Counted from the stretch's first letter, positions 16,305 to 25,420 are shown. The stretch is 64,000 nt of DNA from Lactobacillus sp. UCMA15818 (GCF_030400225.1 NZ_VJYB01000003.1:62001-126000), one strand, 5' to 3'. Translations and numbers: made by a program. The notes: generated by a model not told the origin, from the sequence alone.

Positions 16305-16616
16305 TTAAAACCAAGTTGTTGATGATTTGGCCATATCAATATTAAAATCTGGTCTGTTTATTTTTGACAGGAATTGAACACCTTCAGCAGAAAGCTTTTG
16401 TTGCATTGCTAATTTACTGAACTCACGTTTAAGATTTGAAAGAACTGCGGATTTATTTTTCTTAATATAGAGCTCTTTAATTGCAGAGTCAATAAGAGCT
16501 TGTTCTTGAGAACTATTTAAAGTAGTGTTCTCTATCATATCAAGTAATGCGTTTTTTTCATAAGAAGATTCCTCACTCTCTCTTAATAAGGGAAATACTA
16601 AGGTTTGTAACCTCAA
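16305..16616 (-). CDS. Possible bacteriocin immunity protein, apparently frameshifted at its start
   Basis: A helical protein (LIDSAIKELYIKKNKSAVLSN and LAMQQKLSAEGVQFLSKI) whose length and helix pattern resemble the enterocin A-type immunity family (from memory). The open frame reaches back to a TTG at 16616 with no SD. A good SD (GTGAGGA) and ATG lie at 16561-16559, but the following run of seven A (16558-16552) puts that ATG one base out of frame; with eight A it would read MKKNALLDMIENT and stay open to the end. So the gene is broken, phase-variable or miscalled at the homopolymer. Confidence 0.5.
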   Translation of the reverse strand: MRLQTLVFPLLRESEESSYEKNALLDMIENTTLNSSQEQALIDSAIKELYIKKNKSAVLSNLKREFSKLAMQQKLSAEGVQFLSKINRPDFNIDMAKSSTTWF

Positions 16617-16718
16617 TATTTAGTCTATACTTTTAGAACAGATAAGCAAATTCATTATCAGAGGCAAATACTGAGTTATGGCCTTGAAATTTAATACGAA
16701 CTAATATTTCATGAAAGT

Positions 16719-17324
16719 TTAGAATTTATTTCGTTTTAGCGTAAAGAACAATAGTGTAAGTCCAATAATTATTAGTGATGTTGCAATAGAGGTTTGTTTC
16801 AATAAAAAAAATATAGTTCCTGAAATAATAATAAGTCCTGGTAGAATAAGTCCATACTTTATGCCTTTTTCTCCGGAAGTGTATTTTTGCCATTTATATT
16901 TAATTCCTAGTGAATATGATTTATCAAATTCTTTTAATCGGACTAGGATAGTTCCAAGAAACAATCCCATAAGTAATACAACTGCAGCGAAAGAACCTAA
17001 TTTTATAAATTTTAGTCCACTGCTTACTAAAAGTAAAAAAATTAATAGCATAATAAAAGTAATATCACGATAAATAGGTCTGAGTTTCTTTTTTACCTCT
17101 TTTTTCTCCAAATATTCGCGCATTCCAATGTCCTCCTTTAATAAAGTATCTAGTGAAATGTGGTAGTAGTCACTTAATTTAATTAAACTAGCAATGTCAG
17201 GATAGGTTTTTTCGTTTTCCCAACTAGAAATTGTTTGTCTAGTAATAAAGAAGTCATTAGCAACTTGTTCTTGAGTTAAATTCATTTCTGTTCTTGCATT
17301 TTTAAGACGATCACCAAATTTCAT
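16719..17324 (-). CDS. XRE-family regulator with C-terminal membrane domain
   Basis: A 201-residue protein: an N-terminal HTH (LTQEQVANDFFITRQTISSWENEKTYPDIASLIKLS), the linker DYYHISLDTLLKED typical of this class, then four TM segments (about 88-104, 108-126, 155-172, 177-195). The ATG at 17324 follows AGGAGGGG; the longer frame to 17390 is not needed. The HTH probably controls its own or a nearby promoter while the membrane part senses the envelope (inference). A degraded tandem copy lies 1 kb downstream. Confidence 0.8.
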   Translation of the reverse strand: MKFGDRLKNARTEMNLTQEQVANDFFITRQTISSWENEKTYPDIASLIKLSDYYHISLDTLLKEDIGMREYLEKKEVKKKLRPIYRDITFIMLLIFLLLVSSGLKFIKLGSFAAVVLLMGLFLGTILVRLKEFDKSYSLGIKYKWQKYTSGEKGIKYGLILPGLIIISGTIFFLLKQTSIATSLIIIGLTLLFFTLKRNKF

Positions 17325-17366
17325 AAATACCCCTCCTGATTTCAAAATAATTATGTCTATAAAATA

Positions 17367-17395
17367 CAAAAAGAGCAAGCAGAGAATCATTGCTC
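17367..17395 (-). terminator. Terminator-like hairpin in the HTH gene leader
   Basis: On the minus strand GAGCAA and TTGCTC pair across an 11-base loop and are followed by TTTTTG. It lies about 45 bp upstream of the start codon at 17324, so it is either an attenuator in the leader or insulation from upstream transcription. The rest of 17396-17636 holds only a weak CTTCAGA/TCTGAAG repeat and the next gene's SD. Confidence 0.5.
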
Positions 17396-17636
17396 GCCCT
17401 TGTTAAACATTATTTGAAACAAATAGACCTTGACCCATTCCTACAGCCACGCTTCAGAACGTTATTATGGTCTGAAGAATGACTTTATTTTTTATGCTAA
17501 ACAAAGTTATTCCTTGCTTTATTAGCGACATTAACCGAACTATTCCAGTTGTGCAAGTAACATTTGCGTGACTAATGCTAGTAATTCTTGCTAGGATTAC
17601 CTTAGATCTTTGATTATGATTTAGGAGGAGTGAGAT

Positions 17637-18395
17637 TTGAACTTTAAAGACGATATCAAAATGTTACGCAAACAATCTAATTTAACCCAAGAAGAGTTAG
17701 CTAAAAAATTACATGTGACCCGCCAAACTGTCTCAACTTGGGAAACCGGAAAGAACATGCCGAGTTTAGAGACCCTACATGCTTTGAGTCAATTGTTTAA
17801 CATCTCGCTCGAAAAACTTCTATTCAACGAGGAGATTGAAATGAAAAAAGATAAAGAACCATCTTTGGCTACCCAGATAGATCATAACGTTAAGCTTAAA
17901 AGTCGTTACCGCCGTTGGACGTTTGGTTTAGGTGCCTTGATTGCACTAGTGATTGTTGGTATTGGGATTTTATGTCTGGGATATTATAAAGGCATTGGGA
18001 CGATTGATCGAGTCAATCCGTTTTTATCATATAAAGTCGGATACACTAAACTACCTAGTGAAAAAGAAATATCCAATAAAAAGACTAATGATTATTGGAC
18101 AGCTTGGTTCACCGATAATACGATGGGAAATGAATGGACCAAGTTAACCTTAACTACAGGCCTTAATCCCGGAGTTAAAGATCCTTATGTGATGGCTTAT
18201 CACAAGGGCAGTTATGTTAAAATTGCTCGCATCGTTCCTCGCACTTACATTAACCAGACATATGCTAGCAACTTAGCAGCGTTAGACGCCCTACTAAACA
18301 ATAAGGGAAATACAGAGACCAATAATCACGATCTCAAAAAATTTAAGACACAAATCCATGTATCTGACACTGTTCAACAGTTAGTAACTGAATAA
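17637..18395 (+). CDS. XRE-family regulator with one TM segment and extracellular domain
   Basis: A 252-residue protein. The HTH is at 1-66 (LTQEELAKKLHVTRQTVSTWETGKNMPSLETLHALSQLFNISLEKLLF), a TM helix lies at about 95-116, and the remainder is extracytoplasmic with no recognised domain (WTAWFTDNTMGNEW, YVKIARIVPRTYINQ). This single-span design suggests direct transmission of an outside signal to DNA. The start is TTG at 17637, eight bases after AGGAGG. Confidence 0.8.
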   Translation: MNFKDDIKMLRKQSNLTQEELAKKLHVTRQTVSTWETGKNMPSLETLHALSQLFNISLEKLLFNEEIEMKKDKEPSLATQIDHNVKLKSRYRRWTFGLGALIALVIVGIGILCLGYYKGIGTIDRVNPFLSYKVGYTKLPSEKEISNKKTNDYWTAWFTDNTMGNEWTKLTLTTGLNPGVKDPYVMAYHKGSYVKIARIVPRTYINQTYASNLAALDALLNNKGNTETNNHDLKKFKTQIHVSDTVQQLVTE

Positions 18396-18750
18396 AGAAA
18401 CAATTACTACCATCTGATAAGTAACTTCATGGTCTATAAATACACAAATAAACCATACAAAGGGGTTGTGCCATAAGTCCTTCCAAATAGAAGCGATTAG
18501 TGAAGTTATTTCCAGTAGGCGAAAAGAACTGAAAATCCTTAATGAAAAACTAAAAAAGTGATAGACCTATTGCAAGTCTCAAAGAAAGCGTCTGGAACAG
18601 TTGATCCATGCGCTTTCTTTATTTAATAAACATTAAATCTATTTAATTTTTAAACAAGACTTCGCATGGTTTTTTAATACATTCATTTTTTCAAAGTTAC
18701 GCAACCTATACCACTCTATGATATAATGACAAAATAATATTGGGGGCATA
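18396..18750. other. Intergenic with terminator and promoter
   Basis: A short frame AISEVISSRRKELKILNEKLKK ending at about 18562 looks like the tail of a lost gene. It is followed by the terminator at 18581-18620 and, at 18719-18727, an extended -10 TGaTATAAT for the next ORF. Otherwise empty. Confidence 0.45.
18581..18620 (+). terminator. Hairpin terminator
   Basis: AAAGAAAGCG (18581-18590) and CGCTTTCTTT (18611-18620) are perfect inverted repeats followed by ATTTAAT. It lies downstream of the plus-strand regulator ending at 18395. Confidence 0.6.
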
Positions 18751-18753
18751 ATT

Positions 18754-19068
18754 ATAATTAAAAACATTAAAGAACTACATGACTATATTAAAAATCATTA
18801 CGACAATGGTGATTATCAAGAAGCCGAGCAAGCTTATAAAAACTGGAAAGATACAAATGACTATTCATATCATGATGATGTAAACGAAAGTGACGATTAC
18901 ACCAGAGGTTATAACCAAGCTAAAAAAGACTATCAAAAAAATCACACGTTTAAACATTTTCCAGAAAATTTAATAAACTTAGTCAATCTAATTTCAAAAA
19001 ACAAAGCTCTAGAAGTTGCCAATTTTATTGAGGGTTATAAAACCTATGAAAAAGAGATTTCAAAATAG
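18754..19068 (+). CDS. Hypothetical protein with no canonical start codon
   Basis: An open frame of about 104 codons, ending TAG at 19066, contains no ATG, GTG or TTG at its start. An extended -10 (TGaTATAAT, 18719-18727), an SD run GGGGG (18742-18746) and a terminator (19164-19200) frame it like a real gene. The codons at the proper spacing are ATA (18754) or ATT (18751, 18757). ATA may be a mutated ATG, or ATT may be used as in infC. The product is hydrophilic and aromatic-rich (DYTRGYNQAKKDYQKNH, LEVANFIEGYKTYEKE). The family is not recognised. Confidence 0.55.
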   Translation: MIKNIKELHDYIKNHYDNGDYQEAEQAYKNWKDTNDYSYHDDVNESDDYTRGYNQAKKDYQKNHTFKHFPENLINLVNLISKNKALEVANFIEGYKTYEKEISK

Positions 19069-19163
19069 AAAAAACGATTTCACCTGAACTTTACTTCTTT
19101 GCACTTCCTTTTTGTTTAATGCTACAAAGAATTTACAAAGAATAAGTAAACAATATATACACC

Positions 19164-19200
19164 AAAGCCTCCAACGACCACGAATCGTTAGAGGCTTTTT
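19164..19200 (+). terminator. Hairpin terminator
   Basis: AAAGCCTC-c-AACGA pairs with TCGTT-a-GAGGCTTT, followed by a short U tract on the plus strand only. It fits the end of the ORF stopping at 19068. The remaining bases up to 19442 show no gene. Confidence 0.75.
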
Positions 19201-19442
19201 AGTGGACTTAAATACTACCTTACAGTGTTTACGGTTAATAAACCGCGCTGTTATCAGCGCTATTTTTTTCATTTCTGACATTTTAGTTTTTCCCCCTTTT
19301 CTCTATCTCCTTACCTTACTCATACTTAAGACCTACTCCATTTTCAAATATATAAATCGATGACATTTAAAATAACGAAAATTATTATTATTGTTTTCAA
19401 AAGGTAACAGCGTTATCCTTTAAAAAGGAGGAGTTAGTTTAA

Positions 19443-20009
19443 ATGAACAAAAATGATACGAGAGAAAAAATAATTGAAGTAACTATTCAAAAAATACGCA
19501 ATGAAAATATCCAAAATTTCTCAATTAGAAGCGTTGTAAAAACTTTGAATTTAACTACTGGTTCTTTCTACAAACATTTTAAAAATAAAAATTCCTTATT
19601 TTTGGAGGTAGCTCAACGAATCTCACAACAAATTTACAATCAGGTCTATCCCAAGATTATGGATCAGGAAGCATATCCGCAAAAAGCACTGTGTGTATTA
19701 GGAAGTGAATTAATCGACTTTTTTATAACTGAACCAAAATTAGCTGATTTTTTATTCTTTAACCCTGAAGTTTTAGGTTCCTACTCCGTCTATTCAAGCA
19801 ATCAGCATTCTTTCAAATTATTAACACTAACAATGAAGCTGATTAATGATCTTGTCAACAAGGAAAATCTACAAGAAACCAGCAGAACTTTATTTATTCA
19901 AATCTGGTCATTCATCCAAGGATATGCCATATTGATTAAAAATCAGGTAACCACTAAAGAGACTTCCTTAATCGAACACACTTTAACCGAGTTAATTAGG
20001 GGGAAATAA
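19443..20009 (+). CDS. TetR/AcrR-family regulator
   Basis: A 188-residue repressor with an N-terminal HTH (FSIRSVVKTLNLTTGSFYKHFKNKNSLFLEVA) and a C-terminal ligand/dimer domain ending near WSFIQGYAILIKN, a common WxxxxGxxxL pattern in this family. AAAAAGGAGGAG lies upstream of the ATG. Its stop overlaps the SD of the broken oxidoreductase that follows, which was probably its regulated partner. Confidence 0.85.
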   Translation: MNKNDTREKIIEVTIQKIRNENIQNFSIRSVVKTLNLTTGSFYKHFKNKNSLFLEVAQRISQQIYNQVYPKIMDQEAYPQKALCVLGSELIDFFITEPKLADFLFFNPEVLGSYSVYSSNQHSFKLLTLTMKLINDLVNKENLQETSRTLFIQIWSFIQGYAILIKNQVTTKETSLIEHTLTELIRGK

Positions 20010-20012
20010 ACT

Positions 20013-20603
20013 ATGAATAATATTGTAATTGTCTACTGTCATCCATATCAAAAAAGCCTGAATCACGCTGTACTAGAAGCTGTTAAGAATAATTTAGCCC
20101 AACACAAAATTCCCTAAGAAATTATTGACCTTTACTGTGATAAATTTCAACCTTTTTATGATCTAGAGGAGCTTCGCTTATTCCACACCGGAGAAACACA
20201 TGACCCCTTAGTTACAAAATATCTTGAACTTTTAAAAAATGCACAAGGAATCATTTTCATTACACCAATTTGGTGGAATAGTATCCCCGGAATGTTGAAA
20301 GGGTTCATTGATAAAGTTATGAAAGAGGGGGAAGGGCTCTCTCATACTGTTTCTAAATACGGCATCCATGGCTGTTTAACCAACTTAACTCATGCATATG
20401 TCCTAACAACATCTACTTCCCCAACATTTTACTTTCGATTATTTATGGGTAATGCTATCAAAAAAATTTTCATCTCTAAAACACTCAAACAACTCGGAAT
20501 TAAACGCGGAACTTGGATAAATTTTGGTAATGTAACTAATTCAAGCCTTACCAAAAGAGAAAAACATTTGAAGAAAATTCAAAAATATCCTTTCCAATTC
20601 TAA
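20013..20603 (+). pseudogene. NAD(P)H-dependent flavin oxidoreductase, interrupted by TAA
   Basis: A 196-codon flavodoxin-2-family frame (MdaB/KefF-like quinone reductase): MNNIVIVYCHPYQKSLNHAVL, then IIFITPIWWNSIPGMLKGFIDKV, the typical FMN-site text. Codon 35 is TAA (20115-20117) in an otherwise intact frame, so either the gene is inactivated by a single recent change or two fragments are made. SD AGGGGG overlaps the TetR stop. C-terminal residues KREKHLKKIQKYPFQF are normal for the family. Confidence 0.8.
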
Positions 20604-21041
20604 AATTCAAAATGGAACCCTACTATCATAAATTTTGCCCTCGTTTTCACACTTTGCAGGGTGAAATTCACGATATCCTTGTAGATACTAAATTAATAAG
20701 ATATACTTCTAAGTTAAATATTATTTTTTTGCATAAATTTACTCAAGTCGAACCGACAATATTTAGAAATCTTAGAAGTAGTTATGTTAAACCATAGAAT
20801 CGGGGGAATTTGTTTGGATCTTCCTAATAAAATAAGCACTTCTAGACGGGCTATTTCTCGATGGGAAAAGTCAAGAAAAACCAAAAATATATTTCTAGTA
20901 TTTTTTCCTCTTTTTTCAAATTATACCCTACTCTTTTAGATATATATAAAAGTGGAATTATGTATAAAAAATACATTTTATTAGTGGGTACACCGCTAAA
21001 TAAAAAGATTGTATAATATTTAACAACAAGGTGGGAAAAGG
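20604..21041. other. Mostly non-coding; HTH remnant
   Basis: At about 20816-20890, a G-rich SD and a TTG-started frame reads STSRRAISRWEKSRKTKN, resembling the recognition helix of an XRE regulator cut short. Nothing else is convincing. TATAAT at 21012-21017 probably serves the small peptide gene. Confidence 0.35.
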
Positions 21042-21134
21042 ATGATCACTTCAATTATCGTTGCCATAGTAGGCATATTGATATTATTGCTTATCGCATA
21101 TGTCGTTTACAGAATTATCATCAAATTTAGCTAA
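21042..21134 (+). CDS. 30-residue hydrophobic peptide
   Basis: ATG at 21042 with a good SD (AAGGTGG, seven bases away) encodes 30 residues that are nearly all one TM helix (SIIVAIVGILILLLIAYVVY) followed by a basic end RIIIKFS. Size, helix and charge resemble type I toxin peptides or small membrane regulators. A second TM-type frame (TTG 21159 to 21293, 44 residues, no clear SD) follows. Confidence 0.45.
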   Translation: MITSIIVAIVGILILLLIAYVVYRIIIKFS

Positions 21135-21425
21135 GAAGACCGGACGAAAAGACTAAAATTGAAAAACATTACTCCTGTATTACAGATATTCGTAATTGCT
21201 TTTATTTTTCCTCTATTTATTTCAGCTCTCATGTCAACTAACACTGTTCATGTAAGTATCACAGGTTTAATTGGTATTTGGGAAAAATTATGACAAAAAA
21301 CAATCAACAAGACTCACGAATAAATGGCAAATGTAATCGGCTGTGGTAAAATCATCAACTATAGTAGATATCTTCTCTGAAAGATATAGTGAACAATATG
21401 TTAAGTATTATGTGAGTTCATTAAA

Positions 21426-21473
21426 AATAGAAGAACTCGGTCAAAGTTTAACATCTGATCTAGTTCTTCTATT
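21426..21473 (-). repeat. Dispersed palindrome copy H, terminator of the glucansucrase gene
   Basis: AATAGAAGAACT and AGTTCTTCTATT form a perfect 12-bp outer stem; inside it is the family core (GATCAgAtGTTAAACTTTGACC on the minus strand). In the minus direction the stem is followed by TTTTTAA. It lies 15 bp after the glucansucrase stop. Confidence 0.75.
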
Positions 21474-21487
21474 ATTTACCCACTATT

Positions 21488-24400
21488 TTATTCAATTACA
21501 TCTGATATATCTAATTTCCCGGGCAATAATTTTTGTTGAATTGAATTAGATTTATCCACAAAGAAATACTCATTGTCTTCATTGCGTAACACATATCCAA
21601 TCCCACGGTCTAAAATATTTGTTCCATTGAAATATTTTGCTGCCCACCGCTCGATTTTTATACTTGCATCAATCGTTTTGCCTGTTGAGGCTTGAATATT
21701 ATTAAATAAGTCTGGATGTTCGATTTCCAATACATCTAGGAATTTACCACCATATCTCTTTTGATATTTTCCGCCACCAATGGTATTGGCAACATACAGC
21801 AATTCATGAATTTCAGAGTCTGCCAATTGATTTCCCTCTTCGTCTGTTCGATTGACTGTTACCAATTCTTCAATAGGCAAGTTATAAATCTGATCTGGGA
21901 CCCAATCAGCAATTGCCTGGATATCAACTGCATGTAATGCTTTAATAACATTTCGCAAATCATCTACCGTACCATATTTCGTTGGAGTTCCAAAGCCAAG
22001 ATCATAGCGATCAGTGAAAGCATACCCATTATCAATTCTTGAATCCAAGAATGTTTTATCACCGCTTGAACGATATTGTGGTGCCAATTCAAAGCTTGTG
22101 AAACCTAATGCTTTGAATAGTGAAGTGTTTTTGGCGATAATTACATTTGTATTGCTATCATGTGAATCTGGATAAGAAATAAAGTTTGAGAAGCCTTCAA
22201 AAATAATATTTGAATCTAGTGCTGCATTTGAATGAAAGACCTTTCCATCAGTTGAAGCTGTTGTTTCTGCTACTGTGCGTGCGTCTTGTTCAACGGTTGC
22301 CCCAACAGGCACCCAAGCTGCTAGGTAACCTGTAACTTCCGGATTAGCATAGCCTTTAATACTTGTATTAGCCTCCACTTTTCCATTAATTACTAAGTCT
22401 TGATTTGTAAAAGTCAAGTCTCCATTATCATCAGTATATGCAATTGGTGCACTTTCATCTGAAGTATAGTTAATGACTCCATCTTTTGTGGTTAGAACAG
22501 CTGCGCGGTAGGCTTGGTTAGAATGTGCTGTCCCCATGTGCAGTATCACCTGTTCATCATCGTTTAAACTCAAGCTGGTATTGTTACTAACAACCACTCC
22601 AATTCCTTCTGTCCGAGTTTCTGCTGTCCCTTGATCATCGACCGTCAATGCCCCTTTTCCAAAACGAACACTGGTCAAGATATCATTGCTATCAACTGCC
22701 ATCGTTTGTCCGCCTGCAACATATTTAATCCGACTTGCCAATAAATTGGTAATTGTATCATAGTAAATTGTCTTATTAGCCATATATTGTCCACCTTCAA
22801 GATACATGTCCCCATAATAGATACGCGGAACGGTATCCTTATTGGTTAACAACAGTGCATAAGCACTCGGCATATTATAACGATTATATTGTTTATCAGT
22901 TGTTGCCTGATCTTCATAATATAGCTGTAGCCCTTGCTCCAGTTGCTCCCATGTAAAGTCGCCATATTCGCCACTGGTTGCTGCTTGAACAGCCTTTTGA
23001 ATTTGGTCTTGCGAGTTAGAATCATGTGCTCTGACAAATGTATAGTTAGGAATTGCTGTGTTGTCAGTGCTATCTTCCGCCCGGTTAATCAAGTACCATT
23101 GTAAAAAGCGGCCCATTTTATCATTCGAACCCGGTGTATTTTCCAGAGAAGAATTCATTTGACCGACAAAATAATCATCCATCGTCAATTGATTAGCACC
23201 TTGGTCATAGATATACTGTGGATCATCACTACCCCAATCCTCTAAGATTGATAAATGAGCGTTCGCTATTTGTTCATTTTCATTAACATGGTAGGCATCC
23301 TTAAAGTAGTCAGCAGCAATCTGCAATAAATCTGCATCAACGTTATCAACTGCATCAACACGAATGCCATCGAAATTTGCAGATGAATCTTCTGCTGTGA
23401 TTGAACCGAAATTCAGCAAATAATGAAGCCAGTTCAATTCCTCCGCTTGAACAATCGGGTTTGAGTTATCAATATCGTTAGCCAATAAGAACTCAGAACC
23501 TTTATTACCGTGATCCTTAATATATGAAGGAACATAACCTAAAATCCGATAATCAGAGTTTGCTTTGGGTGTTCTATCACTATTCTGATATGTCAAAAAG
23601 CCACCTTGCAAAGACTGCAGTCCATCAGAGCTAACATCTTCTGTTGATTTATTCCAAATTGACTCTGTTTTGATAAAACTATGCATTAACTGACGTAACC
23701 ATTTAGTAGATTTAGTTAAGGTTAGGTCTTTTTCTAAAGCGATTTGAATAGTCTGCACAGCACTATTAAGCCCTAACCAACTATCGGTTGCGGAAAATAC
23801 ATGACTGCTTTCAACAACTCCACGTTCAATCATATAATTTACATAATCTGCTTGAATACCCTTATTTGGCCACCATGCCATTAGAAGTGGGCGGAATTCT
23901 TCAAATTTGGATTTTCTCCACGTTTTCCCACCAGCTAGAATTTCCTTAGGATGATACCAAGAATCAGCGGTTAGATAACCATTTAACGTCTCAAAACTTT
24001 GGATATTTCTTGTCTTTGCACCATTGTGTACCGCAAATCTTTTAACAGCCTTGTTTGAATCAACTTTCGCTGGTATCTGCTGTAAGACTAACCGTTCAAC
24101 CCTTCCGGTCACAGCTGCAGAATAATAGGCTTTACCCTTAATTGTTTCTACTTGGTCTTTAACCAGATAACCGTCCTCATCGAAATAGTAGACTTTTCCA
24201 CCAATATTTTGGATTCCGGTTACAAATGAACCACGCTTGTCAAAATAGTAAGTCAACTTATCTTGGTCAGTGAAAAAACCTGAACCTGCTGGTCGCCCAT
24301 TTGCTTGATAAGCAGTTTTTTTACTATTTTCTTTCAGAGTGTATGGAATAGCATTTCCTGAATCCTTATCAAAATAAAAAGTTGTTCCTCCGCTTTTTAC

Positions 24401-24664
24401 GTACTCACCTTTGACTTGTGCACCCGAAGTTTGATCAAAATACTGTAAGTTGCCATCAATTAAATTTAAACCTTTAACCTTGTTTCCCTGAGCATCAACA
24501 AAAAACCATGTATCGCTAAGATTTACATATTCACCTCCTACAATTACTGGAATTCCCAAACTACCAAAAACTTGTTCAAAAGATACTGTCTGTGCAGTTC
24601 TTTTTACCTTTGAACCTTCGCCATCATAAAAATTCTCTGGCTTTTCTAATACTATTTGATTCAT
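21488..24664 (-). CDS. GH70 glucansucrase without signal peptide
   Basis: A 1058-residue glucansucrase that builds alpha-glucan from sucrose. Residues 1-30 show no signal peptide. Glucan-binding-type YYFD repeats occupy about 45-180, and the catalytic core begins near 210. The nucleophile D437 (GIRVDAVDN), acid/base E475 (SILEDW) and transition-state D548 (FVRAHD) are all present. The tripeptide after D548 is SNS, not SEV as in dextransucrases and close to NNS of reuteransucrase, so linkage type is uncertain. The protein ends soon after the catalytic fold and lacks C-terminal repeats or an anchor. Start: SD AAAGGAAAGGAAG before ATG 24664. A promoter with an SOS-type box lies upstream. Confidence 0.93.
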   Translation of the reverse strand: MNQIVLEKPENFYDGEGSKVKRTAQTVSFEQVFGSLGIPVIVGGEYVNLSDTWFFVDAQGNKVKGLNLIDGNLQYFDQTSGAQVKGEYVKSGGTTFYFDKDSGNAIPYTLKENSKKTAYQANGRPAGSGFFTDQDKLTYYFDKRGSFVTGIQNIGGKVYYFDEDGYLVKDQVETIKGKAYYSAAVTGRVERLVLQQIPAKVDSNKAVKRFAVHNGAKTRNIQSFETLNGYLTADSWYHPKEILAGGKTWRKSKFEEFRPLLMAWWPNKGIQADYVNYMIERGVVESSHVFSATDSWLGLNSAVQTIQIALEKDLTLTKSTKWLRQLMHSFIKTESIWNKSTEDVSSDGLQSLQGGFLTYQNSDRTPKANSDYRILGYVPSYIKDHGNKGSEFLLANDIDNSNPIVQAEELNWLHYLLNFGSITAEDSSANFDGIRVDAVDNVDADLLQIAADYFKDAYHVNENEQIANAHLSILEDWGSDDPQYIYDQGANQLTMDDYFVGQMNSSLENTPGSNDKMGRFLQWYLINRAEDSTDNTAIPNYTFVRAHDSNSQDQIQKAVQAATSGEYGDFTWEQLEQGLQLYYEDQATTDKQYNRYNMPSAYALLLTNKDTVPRIYYGDMYLEGGQYMANKTIYYDTITNLLASRIKYVAGGQTMAVDSNDILTSVRFGKGALTVDDQGTAETRTEGIGVVVSNNTSLSLNDDEQVILHMGTAHSNQAYRAAVLTTKDGVINYTSDESAPIAYTDDNGDLTFTNQDLVINGKVEANTSIKGYANPEVTGYLAAWVPVGATVEQDARTVAETTASTDGKVFHSNAALDSNIIFEGFSNFISYPDSHDSNTNVIIAKNTSLFKALGFTSFELAPQYRSSGDKTFLDSRIDNGYAFTDRYDLGFGTPTKYGTVDDLRNVIKALHAVDIQAIADWVPDQIYNLPIEELVTVNRTDEEGNQLADSEIHELLYVANTIGGGKYQKRYGGKFLDVLEIEHPDLFNNIQASTGKTIDASIKIERWAAKYFNGTNILDRGIGYVLRNEDNEYFFVDKSNSIQQKLLPGKLDISDVIE

Positions 24665-24696
24665 CTAAAAAACTTCCTTTCCTTTAGGTTGTCATT

Positions 24697-24736
24697 ATCT
24701 TAAACCCTAATTTTCTTTAAATCAAACATATGTTCG
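24697..24736 (-). promoter_or_regulatory. Glucansucrase promoter overlapped by a LexA-type SOS box
   Basis: The minus strand has CGAACATATGTTTG (24736-24723), which matches the Gram-positive LexA box CGAAC-N4-GTTYG. It overlaps the -35 TTGATT (24725-24720), which is 17 bp from TAAGAT (24702-24697). That is the position expected for repression by LexA. Confidence 0.6.
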
Positions 24737-24750
24737 CTTTTTTCAAAAAT

Positions 24751-25116
24751 CTATTTGCTTTTTGTCTGCTCTATTTTTCCCTTTTGTTGCTGCTTTAAAA
24801 CTGTAAGTTCTTTAGTTAACAATTCAATTGTTCGGTTAGCATCTTCCAAAGCTTGTTTAAATTGAGGATTTTGTAACTTGCTTCCAGTTGAAATTAAAAT
24901 CTGATTATTCAAAATATTACCGATTAAAATAATTAATGAACCAATTGCACTAATCATTACCGAAATATCAGCCGCAGAAATCGTTACGTGCCATATCCAT
25001 TTAGCAACCATCAACATTATGATTCCACCGAAAGCAATTAAAGAAACCCAAAAATTAAGTTGATGCCTGTTTGTTTCCCATAGCGTACATAATTCCAAAA
25101 AAATTCTCTCAATCAT
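24751..25116 (-). CDS. Two-TM holin-like membrane protein with coiled-coil tail
   Basis: A 121-residue protein: a short polar N-terminus, TM1 at about 20-42, TM2 at about 50-72 and a charged, heptad-like C-terminal region (FKQALEDANRTIELLTKELTVLKQQ). Topology and size resemble class II holins or phage membrane proteins, but no family is recognised. The ATG at 25116 follows GGAGG and overlaps the upstream small gene by eight bases. No terminator separates it from the glucansucrase gene 86 bp downstream, so read-through is possible. The longer frame to 25296 is a shadow of the neighbour. Confidence 0.6.
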   Translation of the reverse strand: MIERIFLELCTLWETNRHQLNFWVSLIAFGGIIMLMVAKWIWHVTISAADISVMISAIGSLIILIGNILNNQILISTGSKLQNPQFKQALEDANRTIELLTKELTVLKQQQKGKIEQTKSK

Positions 25117-25318
25117 TATTTTCACCTCCTGCAGAGTCCACCAGTTTATAAACCCTGATTGTATCTGAATAAGTTGTTCTGGCAGCATACGTCGGAGTTG
25201 CTTTGAAACGCAGTGTCTTAATTGAAGTATGATGACGAATCGCCAATTCATTAAGTGTTCCAACATCAACAAATTCATCGCCACGATATAACGCATACCA
25301 GCATATTCTTCTGTCCAT
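25109..25318 (-). CDS. Small phage-type hypothetical protein
   Basis: A 69-residue protein (WYALYRGDEFVDVGTLNELAIRHHTSIKTLRF) with the look of small early-region proteins of lactobacillar phages. TLNELAIRHHTSIKTLRF may be a helix-turn-helix. The start ATG at 25318 is preceded by AAGGTGGTGAG; a GTG at 25330 has no SD. It is the first gene of the operon divergent from the S24 repressor. Confidence 0.65.
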   Translation of the reverse strand: MDRRICWYALYRGDEFVDVGTLNELAIRHHTSIKTLRFKATPTYAARTTYSDTIRVYKLVDSAGGENND

Positions 25319-25353
25319 GTAGCTCACCACCTTAAAAAATAGCTGCAGTTTTC

Positions 25354-25404
25354 GTTCTCAATAAAGAACAGCATTAGCTTAACCCCTCCGTTCTTCATTG
25401 TCAA
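25354..25404 (-). promoter_or_regulatory. Promoter and operator of the small phage-type operon
   Basis: On the minus strand TTGACA (25404-25399) is 17 bp from TAAGCT. Downstream, GTTCT-caataa-AGAAC (25354-25369) is an inverted repeat sharing the GTTC/GAAC halves of the repressor palindrome at 25421-25452. Confidence 0.45.
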
Positions 25405-25420
25405 CTATTGAAATAAAAGA

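Noticed and set aside
20612-20797. 61-codon plus-strand frame after the broken oxidoreductase
   Set aside because: No SD, unusual composition and no family resemblance; chance ORF.
21343-21549. 68-codon plus-strand frame
   Set aside because: It runs through the terminator hairpin 21426-21473 and the end of the glucansucrase gene.
25117-25296. N-terminal extension of the holin-like protein to 181 residues
   Set aside because: The extension overlaps the small phage-type gene in another frame; GGAGG before 25116 marks the real start.
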